A DNA stretch of 64,000 bases from Micromonospora sp. U21. GTDB taxonomy: Bacteria > Actinomycetota > Actinomycetes > Mycobacteriales > Micromonosporaceae. Under the pieces are notes generated by a model. The model was not told the origin of the DNA. It ran no database searches and saw only the letters and a list, made by a program, of their open reading frames with translations. Of the stretch, positions 17,973 to 25,868 are shown piece after piece. The DNA lies in NCBI RefSeq assembly GCF_018070045.1, contig NZ_JAGPYK010000003.1, positions 124,001 to 188,000 of the forward strand. The letters are read 5' to 3'. Each line of letters begins with the position of its first letter. Position 1 is the stretch's first letter. The translations under genes and the position numbers were made by a program.

Positions 17973-18718
17973 AGCGTCAGCCCGCCGTCCACCCCGACCA
18001 CCTGGCCGGTGACGAAGGCCGCGGCCGGCGAGAGCAGGAACACGACCACCTCGGCGACCTCGGCCGGTTCGCCGAGCCGGCGCAGCGGGGTGGCCGCGGC
18101 GCGGGCCTGCCGGCCCGCGTCGTCCAGGTCGGCGAGCAGATCGGTGCGGATGAAGCCGGGCGCGACCGCGTTGACCCGGATGCCGGCGGGACCGAGTTCC
18201 TTCGCGGCGGCCCGGGTCAGCCCCTCGACCGCGGCCTTGCTGGCCGCGTAGACCGTCTGGCCGGCGGCCCCGGCCGAGCCGACCAGGGAGGCGGTGAGCA
18301 CCACCGCGGGGCGCTCGCCCCGGCGCAGCAGGCGGACTCCCTGCTGCAGGGTGTGCGTCGCACCGGCGGCGTTCACCGCGAACAGCCGGGTCACGGTCTC
18401 GTCCGACACCCCGCCCAGCAGCCCCGCCGCGTGCGTGCCGGCGTTGACGACCAGGGCGTCCAGGCCGCGCCACCGCTCGAACAGGACACGGGTCAGGGCG
18501 CGGATCTGGTCGGGGTCGGCCACGTCGCCGTGCACCGCCAGGTGCGGCCCGCCGGGCAGGGTGGCGACCACCTCGTCGGCGGAGCCGGGCGACCGGCCGT
18601 GCACGGCGACCACGCAGCCCTGCTCGGCGAGCCGCCGGGCGACGGCCAGACCGATGCCCCGGGTGGATCCGGTGACCAGTACCCGGCGGGCCGGCGGATC
18701 AGTAGGTGAGGACGACAC
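17969..18718 (-). CDS. Short-chain dehydrogenase/reductase, FabG-like
   Basis: 249 residues from the GTG at 18718, which gives the usual FabG length; it overlaps the end of the carrier-protein gene by 20 bp. TGSTRGIG lies at 16-23, NAG near 92-94, and the catalytic set is Ser144, Tyr157 and Lys161 (YAASK). The C-terminal AAAFVTGQVVGVDGG is typical of 3-oxoacyl-ACP reductases. In this operon it could reduce a 3-keto acyl group on the carrier protein, or the aldehyde made by the LuxC-like enzyme; sequence cannot decide. Confidence 0.88.
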   Translation of the reverse strand: MSSSPTDPPARRVLVTGSTRGIGLAVARRLAEQGCVVAVHGRSPGSADEVVATLPGGPHLAVHGDVADPDQIRALTRVLFERWRGLDALVVNAGTHAAGLLGGVSDETVTRLFAVNAAGATHTLQQGVRLLRRGERPAVVLTASLVGSAGAAGQTVYAASKAAVEGLTRAAAKELGPAGIRVNAVAPGFIRTDLLADLDDAGRQARAAATPLRRLGEPAEVAEVVVFLLSPAAAFVTGQVVGVDGGLTL

Positions 18719-18941
18719 CGTGCTTCTCCAGGATTTGGCGAGCGCGGTCGAAGGAACTGAGATCAATGACCTCGTCGGTGTCCAACATGACGCCGAACTC
18801 GTCCTCGATCGCGGCCACCAGGGACATGTGCGCGAGCGAGTCCCACTTCTCGATTCCGCGATATTCGAGACTGTCCACGGCGGCGTTGTCGGGCAGTTCC
18901 AATGCCGTGCGGAAGACGACTCTCAGTCGGTGCAGTTCCAC
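18699..18941 (-). CDS. Acyl carrier protein
   Basis: 80 residues from the GTG at 18941, chosen because GGAGG is 8-9 nt upstream; longer starts have no ribosome site. The phosphopantetheine site is Ser35 in KWDSLAHMSL, followed by the acidic helix AAIEDEFGVML typical of ACPs. It is not a PKS/NRPS carrier since no such genes are near; stand-alone ACPs of this kind occur in surface-glycan loci. It is first in the operon ACP-SDR-ligase-LuxE-LuxC and divergent from pseB. Confidence 0.9.
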   Translation of the reverse strand: MELHRLRVVFRTALELPDNAAVDSLEYRGIEKWDSLAHMSLVAAIEDEFGVMLDTDEVIDLSSFDRARQILEKHGVVLTY

Positions 18942-19031
18942 TGGTCTTTCCTCCGTAACTGGTACGCACGACCGGCGTGCCGGCCGAGTGTAGCCGAGGT
19001 TCTGAGCTGCTCCGCCGGGCCCCGAATGAGC

Positions 19032-19071
19032 GGGAAGTGTTTGCCTGCAAGGCATTCCGCATTCACTTCCC
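19032..19071. promoter_or_regulatory. Nested inverted repeat in the ACP/pseB divergent promoter region
   Basis: GGGAAGTG (19032-19039) and CACTTCCC (19064-19071) form a perfect 8-bp inverted repeat. Inside is a second one, TGCC-TGCAA-GGCA (19042-19054). The element sits between the divergent ACP operon and pseB in an AT-richer 246-bp gap. A possible -10 (TACACT, minus strand, 18992-18987) is seen for the ACP operon. A regulator site controlling both directions is an inference. Confidence 0.4.
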
Positions 19072-19187
19072 ACGCGGCGTCAGTTCACCGAGGTGCGTCG
19101 GGTTGTTAACCCGCCGGGTCTAGCGTCTCGATCCGGTTGGCCAGCCGAACGCCACCGCGGAAACAACCACGACCATGGGAGCACCAA

Positions 19188-20171
19188 TTGAGTGAGCTGA
19201 ATGGGTCTTCCATTCTTGTCACCGGGGGAACGGGTTCCTTCGGCAGGACCTTCCTCCGGCACGTCCTCGCCGAGGCCGACCCGGCCCGGGTCGTGGTGTT
19301 CTCCCGCGACGAGCTCAAGCAGTACGAGCTGCGCCAGCAGCTCGGTGACGATCCCCGCCTGCGCTGGTTCATCGGCGACATCCGGGACCGGCACCGGCTG
19401 ACCCGGGCGATGCACGGGGTGGACCACGTCGTGCACGCCGCGGCTCTCAAGCAGGTGGACACCGCCGAGTACAACCCCTCGGAGTACATCGCCACCAACA
19501 TCACGGGCTCCCAGCACGTCGTCGACGCGGCGATCGAGGCCGGCGTCAAGAAGGTCATCGCGCTCTCGACCGACAAGGCGTCCAGCCCGATCAACCTGTA
19601 CGGCGCGACGAAGCTGGTCGGCGACAAGCTCTTCGTCTCGGCCAACCACTACGCCGCCCACCACCCGACCCGGTTCGCCGTGGTGCGCTACGGCAACGTC
19701 GTGGGCAGCCGGGGCTCGGTGGTCCCGCTGTTCCGCCGGTTGGCCGCCGAGGGCAAGAGCCTGCCGGTCACCGACAAGCGGATGACCCGGTTCTGGATCA
19801 CCCTGGACCAGGCCGTCCAGTTCGTCATGGACTCGTTCGACCAGATGCAGGGCGGCGAGCTGTACGTGCCCCGGATCCCCAGCATGCGGATCCTCGACCT
19901 GGTCGAGGCGGTCGCCCCGGACGCCACCACGCACGAGATCGGCATCCGTCCCGGCGAGAAGCTGCACGAGGAGATGATCGCGCCGGACGACAGCCGCCGG
20001 ACGGTGCGCACCGCGGACCGGTACATCGTCCAGCCGACCATCGCCGGCTGGGGCTACCAGCCGCCGGTCGACTGCGAGCCGGTGCCGGACGGCTTCGCGT
20101 ACCAGTCGGACAGCAACGACGAGTGGCTCAGCGTCGAGCAGGTGCGCGACATGCTCGGCCTCAGCGCGTGA
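19188..20171 (+). CDS. pseB: UDP-GlcNAc 4,6-dehydratase (inverting), pseudaminate pathway
   Basis: 327 residues from a TTG at 19188 with GGGAGC upstream; longer starts lack a ribosome site. The Rossmann motif TGGTGSFG is at 12-19. The active-site block STDKASSPINLYGATKL carries the Asp-Lys and Tyr that define the FlaA1/PseB group of short soluble dehydratases. The enzyme converts UDP-GlcNAc to the 4-keto-6-deoxy-AltNAc sugar, the first step to pseudaminic acid. Length and the C-terminal RPGEKLHEEMI match FlaA1. The stop overlaps the pseC start (TGATG). Confidence 0.93.
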   Translation: MSELNGSSILVTGGTGSFGRTFLRHVLAEADPARVVVFSRDELKQYELRQQLGDDPRLRWFIGDIRDRHRLTRAMHGVDHVVHAAALKQVDTAEYNPSEYIATNITGSQHVVDAAIEAGVKKVIALSTDKASSPINLYGATKLVGDKLFVSANHYAAHHPTRFAVVRYGNVVGSRGSVVPLFRRLAAEGKSLPVTDKRMTRFWITLDQAVQFVMDSFDQMQGGELYVPRIPSMRILDLVEAVAPDATTHEIGIRPGEKLHEEMIAPDDSRRTVRTADRYIVQPTIAGWGYQPPVDCEPVPDGFAYQSDSNDEWLSVEQVRDMLGLSA

Positions 20172-21328
20172 TGGCGATGCTCCCCTACGGCCGGCACGCC
20201 GTCAGCGAGGACGACGTCGCCGCCGTCGCCGACGTGCTGCGCGGCGACCGGCTCACCACCGGCCCGCAGGTCGACGGGTTCGAGGCGGACCTGGCCAAGC
20301 TGACCGGTGGGGCCGGCTGCGCGGCGGTCTCCAACGGCACCGCCGCGCTGCACGTGGCGTACGCGGCGGCCGGCGTCCGTCCCGGCGACGAGGTGGTCGT
20401 CCCGCCGATGACCTTCGTCGCCACCGCGAGCAGCGCCGCGCTGCTCGGCGCGAAGATCGTCTTCGCGGACGTCGAGGAGGAGACCTTCACCCTCGACCCG
20501 GCCGCGGCGGCCGCCGCGACGACGTCGCGCACCAGGGTCGTCTCGGCCGTGGACTACGCCGGCCACCCGGCCGACTACGACGCGCTGCGGACCGCGATGA
20601 GCGGCTCGGACGCGCTGCTGCTGGCCGACGCCGCGCACTCCGTCGGCGCCACCTACCGGGGCCGGCCGGTCGGCTCGCTCGCCGACGTGACCACCTTCTC
20701 GTTCTTCCCGACGAAGCACCTCACCACCGGAGAGGGTGGCGCGGTCGCCAGCACCGACGCCGAGTTGCTGAGGCGGGCCCGCCGGTTCCGCAACATCGGG
20801 TTGGTACGCGAGCGCGACGAGCAGCGCTGGCCGGACGAGGGCGGCTGGCACCAGGAGGTGCACGAGTTCGGCCTGAACTACCGGCTGCCGGACGTGCTCT
20901 GCGCCCTGGGCCGCAGCCAGCTGCGCCAGCTCGACGCCTTCCTCGCCCGGCGGGCCGAGCTGGTCGCCCGCTACAACGAGGCGCTGGCCGACCTGGACGG
21001 GGTGCGGCTGCCGGTCCAGAAGTCGTGGGCCGAGCCGGCCTGGCACCTCTACCCGATCCGGGTGCTCGACGGTCGCCGCCGCGAGGTGTACGGCACGATG
21101 CGCACCGCCGGCATCGGCGTGCAGGTCAACTACATCCCCGTGCACTGGCACCCGGTCTTCGCCGACCTCGGCTACCGGCGCGGATCCTGCCCGGTCGCCG
21201 AGTCGTTCTACCGTCAGCAACTCTCGCTGCCGCTCTACCCGACGCTGAGCGACGCCGACCAGGACCGCGTCATCGACGCGCTCGGTGCGGCGCTGCGGCG
21301 CCGCCCGACGCGGCCCGTCGCCGCCTGA
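20171..21328 (+). CDS. pseC: UDP-4-keto-sugar aminotransferase, pseudaminate pathway
   Basis: 385-residue PLP enzyme of the DegT/DnrJ/EryC1 family. SNGTAALHVAY binds the PLP phosphate, ADAAHSVGATY holds the Asp that contacts the pyridine nitrogen, and the Schiff-base lysine is Lys182 in FFPTKHLTTGEGG. The N-terminal LPYGRHAVSEDDVAAV resembles PseC. It transfers an amino group to C4 of the PseB product. It starts at an ATG overlapping the pseB stop. A different sugar aminotransferase role is possible in principle, but the neighbours fix the pathway. Confidence 0.92.
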   Translation: MAMLPYGRHAVSEDDVAAVADVLRGDRLTTGPQVDGFEADLAKLTGGAGCAAVSNGTAALHVAYAAAGVRPGDEVVVPPMTFVATASSAALLGAKIVFADVEEETFTLDPAAAAAATTSRTRVVSAVDYAGHPADYDALRTAMSGSDALLLADAAHSVGATYRGRPVGSLADVTTFSFFPTKHLTTGEGGAVASTDAELLRRARRFRNIGLVRERDEQRWPDEGGWHQEVHEFGLNYRLPDVLCALGRSQLRQLDAFLARRAELVARYNEALADLDGVRLPVQKSWAEPAWHLYPIRVLDGRRREVYGTMRTAGIGVQVNYIPVHWHPVFADLGYRRGSCPVAESFYRQQLSLPLYPTLSDADQDRVIDALGAALRRRPTRPVAA

Positions 21329-21338
21329 TGGGACGCTG

Positions 21339-22181
21339 ATGCACCACGCCAACCACTTCTACGGCCACGCCCACGTGCTGGCCCGTTACGCCGGGCTGGG
21401 CGACGGCCACCCCCCGCGGATCAACGGGTACGTCCAGCACGGCTGGAACATCGGCGACGGGCTGGCCCCCGGCCACCCGTACGCCGAGGGCACGCCGAGC
21501 CTGCTCTGGTCGGAGCAGACCCGGCGACGGGCCTGGTCGGTCGGGCGGCGCAACCTCGTCGTCATCGGCGCGCCCTTCGCGTACCTGCTGGCCCTGCGGC
21601 CCGAGGACCCGCCGGAGTCACAGCGGCAGGGCACCATCTGGTATCCGTTCCACGGTTGGGAGGGTCAGCACGTCCGCGGCGACCACAAGGAGCTCATCGC
21701 CCGGATCCGCGACACCGAGCCGGGCCCGGTGACCGTCTGCCTCTACTGGCACGAGTACGGCATGCGGCGGGTGCGCCGGCTCTACGAGAACGCGGGCTTC
21801 CGCGTGATCTGCCACGGCTACCGCGGGCACTGGTGGAGGGACACCGACCCGCTCTTCCTCGACAAGCAGCTCACCGAGCTGCGCCGGCACCGTCGGGTGG
21901 CGTCGAACCGGCTGACCAGCGCGATCTTCTACGGCATCGCCGCCGGCTGCGAACCGGCGGTGTACGGCGACCCGATGGTGCTCGCTGACGAGGATCCGAC
22001 CTTCGGCGGGACCGCCCGGATCCGCCGCCAGTGGCCGGAGCTGCACGGCGAGTCGGTGGACCTGCCGACCGCCGTCGCGATCGCCCGCGCCGAGCTGGGC
22101 ACCGACCACCGCTGCACGCCGGCCGAGCTGCGCGAGCTGCTCGGGTGGGCGAACCTCCAGGAGGAACGAGTTGACCACTGA
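21339..22181 (+). CDS. Unknown protein in the pse operon, possible nonulosonate glycosyltransferase
   Basis: 280 residues from an ATG 10 bp after pseC. No family motif is certain. The N-terminal half has HHANHFYGHAHVL and GYVQHGWNIGDG. Then come YPFHGWEGQ, LYWHEYG, and near residues 190-210 SNRLTSAIFYGIAAGCEPAVYGDPM. That last block resembles the C-terminal nucleotide-binding part of GT-B capsule or sialyltransferase-like enzymes. It lies between pseC and the methyltransferase gene and overlaps the latter by 11 bp. A CMP-pseudaminate transferase would be needed and no other candidate is in the operon. The role is inferred, not shown. Confidence 0.7.
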   Translation: MHHANHFYGHAHVLARYAGLGDGHPPRINGYVQHGWNIGDGLAPGHPYAEGTPSLLWSEQTRRRAWSVGRRNLVVIGAPFAYLLALRPEDPPESQRQGTIWYPFHGWEGQHVRGDHKELIARIRDTEPGPVTVCLYWHEYGMRRVRRLYENAGFRVICHGYRGHWWRDTDPLFLDKQLTELRRHRRVASNRLTSAIFYGIAAGCEPAVYGDPMVLADEDPTFGGTARIRRQWPELHGESVDLPTAVAIARAELGTDHRCTPAELRELLGWANLQEERVDH

Positions 22182-24000
22182 GACGGCACCGGCCGACCGG
22201 ATCGTGCTGCCGGGCGGGGAGATGCTGGCCTGGTCCGACCTGCCGGAGCAGCGCACCGCCGACGGCGTTGCCCTGGCCGCGCTCGCGGCGCGGATCGTGC
22301 CGGCCGGCGCCCGGGTGCTGCTGGCCGGGCCGCACGATCCGGCGGTGCTCGACCGGCTCGCGCACGCCGAGGTGACCTGCCTGCTGCGCAGCTACCCGGA
22401 CGGGGTGGCGCTGGCCGCGCGTACCGCCCGGGTGGTGGTGGGCGGGCCGGCCGGCCTGCCGGAGGGCGAGCGGTTCGACGTGGTCATCGCCGGCGCGGGC
22501 CTGGACCCGGTGGAGTCGGTGGAGGGCGATCGGCTGGGCTGGGGTGGCGTGCTGGGCTGGCTGGCCGACGCGCTGTCCCCCGGCGGCACCCTGCTGCTGC
22601 GGGTGGACAACCCGCTCGGGCTGCACCGGCTGGTCGACGCCACCCCCTGGTACGCCCGGCGCGACGACGCCGCCTGGACCATCGGCGGCGTCCTCGACTC
22701 CGACCACCCCGCGAACCGGGAGCAGGTGCGCGCCCGGCTGACCGACGCCGGGCTGCGGCCGGGCGCCTGCTTCGCCGCCTACCCGAGCGCGGGGGCGGCG
22801 AGCGTGCTGCTCGCCGCCGACCAGCTCGACCGGCGGACCACCGCCGGGTTCTTCGACGCGGTCCTGCACGACGCCTGCACGGGAGGCTTCGCCGCCGCGA
22901 CGGTGCTCCAGGACCCTGCCCGACTGGCCGTGGACGCGCTGCACGCCGGGCACGGCGCCGCGCTGGCCCCGGGTTGGCTGGTGCTGGCCCGCAAGGCCCC
23001 GGCATCCGACGCCGCCCCGGCCCTCGGGTCGCCGGCCAACCTTCCGGTGGCGCTGCTGCAGGCGGGACCGCCCGGCTCCGACGTGGTGGAGGTGGTCGAC
23101 GGGCCGGACGGCTGGCGGTGGCAGACCACTGCCGGCGCCGACCGCACCGGCACGGCCGTCGCGCCGTTCGCCAGCCGGGAGGCGGCGTACCGGGACCCGT
23201 CCGTGCTCATCGGGCAACCGGTGCCCGACGGGCGGCTGCTGCGCACCCTGCTGCTCGACGCCGCCCTGCGGCGCGACCTGGACACGCTGCGGGCGCTGCT
23301 GCGCGGGTACGCGAACTGGCTCGCCGGGCAGGCCGGTGACGACGGCCGGATCGCCGGCGCCGCCGCGCTGGCCGGCACCGACAACGTGGTGGTCTCCGCC
23401 GGCCGGTACGCCGTGCTCGACCCCAGCTGGCGGGCCACCGAGCCGCTCCCCCGCGACGTGGTGCTCGCCCGGGGTCTGTGGCGGTTCGCCGCCGCGCTGC
23501 TCACCGGCGGGTACGCCCATCCCTGGGCGTCCACGCTGGACGTCGCGGGACTGACCGTGGTGCTGGGCGGCCTCGCCGGCCACGACCTCGACCGGGCGAC
23601 GGTGTCGGCGGCGGTGGAGGCGGAGGCGGCGGTCACCGCCGCGCTCCGGGGGCTGGACGCCGATGGGCGGGTCACCCTCGTCGCCGACCTGCGGTCGGTC
23701 GAGCCGACCGACCCGCCGGCCGGGCCGCGCGGCTACCAGCAGCTGCGCGAGGCGTGGCTGCGCCAGCGCGACGAGCTGACCCGGATGTCCGCGTTGCTGA
23801 AGTGGACCGAGGGCCTGCTCACCTCGCGGGAGCGGGCGCTGCGCCGGGCCGACGCGACCATCAAACTGCTCAGCGGCTCGCTGAGCTACCGGGTCGGACG
23901 GCTGGCCCTCACCCCGGCCCGGCTGGCCCGGCGCGGGGCCCGCGCGGCCAAGCGACGGGCCCGCCAGGCGCTGGCACCGCAGCAGGAGGAGCAGCAGTGA
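22171..24000 (+). CDS. SAM-methyltransferase-like protein with long C-terminal region
   Basis: 609 residues from a TTG preceded by AGGAGGAACGAG. Residues about 45-250 look like a class I methyltransferase fold: VLLAGPHDP, FDVVIAGAGLDP and LSPGGTLLLRVDNPLG, although the SAM loop is degenerate. Residues about 350-480 contain DNVVVSAGRYAVLDPSW followed by RGLWRFAAALL, reminiscent of the kinase-like segments fused to methyltransferases that cap O-antigen chains. Near the C-terminus there is a coiled-coil-like stretch, then SLSYRVGRLALTPARL and a basic tail, an arrangement typical of envelope-glycan enzymes. It may modify or terminate the glycan; this is inference. Confidence 0.72.
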   Translation: MTTETAPADRIVLPGGEMLAWSDLPEQRTADGVALAALAARIVPAGARVLLAGPHDPAVLDRLAHAEVTCLLRSYPDGVALAARTARVVVGGPAGLPEGERFDVVIAGAGLDPVESVEGDRLGWGGVLGWLADALSPGGTLLLRVDNPLGLHRLVDATPWYARRDDAAWTIGGVLDSDHPANREQVRARLTDAGLRPGACFAAYPSAGAASVLLAADQLDRRTTAGFFDAVLHDACTGGFAAATVLQDPARLAVDALHAGHGAALAPGWLVLARKAPASDAAPALGSPANLPVALLQAGPPGSDVVEVVDGPDGWRWQTTAGADRTGTAVAPFASREAAYRDPSVLIGQPVPDGRLLRTLLLDAALRRDLDTLRALLRGYANWLAGQAGDDGRIAGAAALAGTDNVVVSAGRYAVLDPSWRATEPLPRDVVLARGLWRFAAALLTGGYAHPWASTLDVAGLTVVLGGLAGHDLDRATVSAAVEAEAAVTAALRGLDADGRVTLVADLRSVEPTDPPAGPRGYQQLREAWLRQRDELTRMSALLKWTEGLLTSRERALRRADATIKLLSGSLSYRVGRLALTPARLARRGARAAKRRARQALAPQQEEQQ

Positions 24001-24031
24001 GGGGCCGTGGCGGGACCGGACGGGGGTACCG

Positions 24032-24763
24032 GTGATGCGGATCGTCGGGATCGTGCAGGCCCGGATGGGCTCGTCCCGGTTGCCGGGCAAGGTGCTGCGA
24101 CCGCTCGCCGGCCGCAGTGTGCTGGGCCGGGTGGTCCGGGCCGCCCGGGACAGCGGGGTGCTCGCCGACCTGGTGGTGGCGACCAGCACGGACACGGTCG
24201 ACGACGCGGTGGCCGCCGAGTGCGACCGGCTCGGCGTGCCGTGCCACCGCGGCCCGGTCGACGACGTGCTGAGCCGGTTCGTCGGCGCGCTGGACGCGCA
24301 CCCCGGGGACGCGGTCATGCGGTTCACCGCCGACTGCCCGCTGCTCGACCCGGAGATCATCACGCTGGTGGCGTCGGTCTACCGGGCGGTCCCCGGGCTG
24401 GACTACGCAAGCACGTCGATCGCGAGAACACTGCCGCGCGGGCTGGACGTCGAGATCATCCGCGCCGACGCGCTGCGGACGCTGGACCGGCTCGCCACCG
24501 GGCACCACCGGGTGCACGTCACGTCGTACGCGTACACCCACCCGGAGCTGTTCCGGGTGCTCGGGGTCACGCTCACGCCGGACCGGTCCGGACTCCGGCT
24601 CACCCTCGACACCGAGCAGGACTGGACGCTGGTACGCGCGGTGACCGACCATTTCGGCGACGTCAGCGTGCCGCTGGCCAAGCTCGCCGACTGGCTCAAC
24701 GGGCAGCCGGCGCTGCGCGCGCTCAACGCCGACGTACGGCAGAAGCGGCTGGAGGAGTCCTGA
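24032..24763 (+). CDS. pseF: CMP-nonulosonate cytidylyltransferase, SpsF/PseF-like
   Basis: 243 residues from GTG (an ATG follows directly). The N-terminus IVQARMGSSRLPGK, with the nucleotide-binding RMGSSRLPGK at 11-20, is the SpsF type of CTP-dependent transferase. TADCPLLDP near 93-101 carries the metal-binding Asp. SpsF belongs to the Bacillus spore-coat polysaccharide cluster, which also has NeuB-like SpsE and PseG-like SpsG, so a CMP-sugar-forming step is well supported by context. It activates pseudaminic acid as CMP-Pse before transfer. The stop overlaps the proposed pseG start. Confidence 0.87.
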   Translation: MMRIVGIVQARMGSSRLPGKVLRPLAGRSVLGRVVRAARDSGVLADLVVATSTDTVDDAVAAECDRLGVPCHRGPVDDVLSRFVGALDAHPGDAVMRFTADCPLLDPEIITLVASVYRAVPGLDYASTSIARTLPRGLDVEIIRADALRTLDRLATGHHRVHVTSYAYTHPELFRVLGVTLTPDRSGLRLTLDTEQDWTLVRAVTDHFGDVSVPLAKLADWLNGQPALRALNADVRQKRLEES

Positions 24764-25812
24764 GCACGTTACGCGTCGGATTGCGCTGCGACGCCGGGCC
24801 GCGGCGCGGTGTCGGCCATCTGGTCCGCTCGCTGGCGTTGGGCGAGGAGTTCCTGGCCCGCGGCAGCCGCGTCGACATGTTCGGCGCCGTCGAGGGGGTC
24901 GGTTGGGCAGCCGCACAGCTCGCGGCGCGGGGCATCCCGCTCCATCCGGGGCCGCGGACCATCGCCGAGCTGGTCGAGACGGCCCGCCGGCACCAGCTCG
25001 ACGTCATGGTCGTCGACTCCTACGAGCTCGAACCGGCCGCGGCGGGCGCGCTGCGCGCGGCGGGCGTGCTGACCCTCGCCGTGGTCGACGGCGACACCCG
25101 GGGTCAGGACGCCGACCTGTACCTCGACCAGAACTTCGGCACGGACATCGCCGCGCCGGCGCAGCGGCTGCTCGCCGGCGTCCGGTACGCGCTGCTGCGG
25201 GACTCGGTGGTGGCGGCCCGGCCGCCGGCGCCGCGGCCCGCGACGCCGGTGGGCCGGCCCCGGGTGCTGGCCTTCTTCGGGGGCACCGACGCGGTCGGTG
25301 CCGCACCCGTGCTCGCCAGGGTGCTGCTGTCAACCGGACACCCGATGGACCTGACCGTCGTGGTGGGCCGGCCCGAGGTGGAGGCGGAGTTGGCGGCCGT
25401 GACGACGGGCCGGGGGCAGTCGTTGCGCCGGGTGCCGCCCACCGACGAGCTGCCGGCCCTGATCGGGGCGGCGGACCTGGTGGTCAGCGCCGCCGGCACC
25501 TCCACCTGGGAGCTGTGCTGCCTCGGTGCGGCCGCCGCGCTGGTCTGCGTGGTGGACAACCAGCGCGAGTCGTACCGCCGGGTGGTCGAGCACAGGCTGG
25601 TCGCCGGCCTCGGCGAGCTGCCGGAGCTGGCCGCCCGTGGGGTGGCCGGGCGGGCGGCACGGGCGGCTGCCGCGCAGACCCTGACCGCGCTGCTCGCCTC
25701 CCCGGCCTGCCGTGCGACCCTCTCCGCCCGGGCCTGGTCCATGGTGGACGGGCTGGGTCGGCGCCGGGTGGCCGACGCCGTCCTGGAGGCCCGCGCCGCC
25801 GCACCGGCCTGA
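24760..25812 (+). CDS. pseG: UDP-2,4-diacetamido-altrose hydrolase, PseG-like
   Basis: 350 residues. The conserved start of the family, here LRVGLRCDAGPRRGVGHLVR, contains the GxGH motif (Gly17, Gly19, His20 if counted from 24760). Later blocks are FFGGTDAVG near 165 and DLVVSAAGTSTWELCCLG near 240, the GT-B-like UDP-binding site. The enzyme releases UDP from the diacetamido sugar for PseI. No ATG/GTG/TTG lies where expected: CTG at 24760 overlaps the pseF stop (CTGA) with GGAGGAG just upstream, while TTG at 24781 would remove conserved residues. The CTG start is therefore proposed. Last gene of the pse operon. Confidence 0.88.
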   Translation: MSTLRVGLRCDAGPRRGVGHLVRSLALGEEFLARGSRVDMFGAVEGVGWAAAQLAARGIPLHPGPRTIAELVETARRHQLDVMVVDSYELEPAAAGALRAAGVLTLAVVDGDTRGQDADLYLDQNFGTDIAAPAQRLLAGVRYALLRDSVVAARPPAPRPATPVGRPRVLAFFGGTDAVGAAPVLARVLLSTGHPMDLTVVVGRPEVEAELAAVTTGRGQSLRRVPPTDELPALIGAADLVVSAAGTSTWELCCLGAAAALVCVVDNQRESYRRVVEHRLVAGLGELPELAARGVAGRAARAAAAQTLTALLASPACRATLSARAWSMVDGLGRRRVADAVLEARAAAPA

Positions 25813-25868
25813 CCGGCACGCGGGAACTCGCCGGGTCGGCGCACCCGACCTCGGCGCGGCTCACCGGG

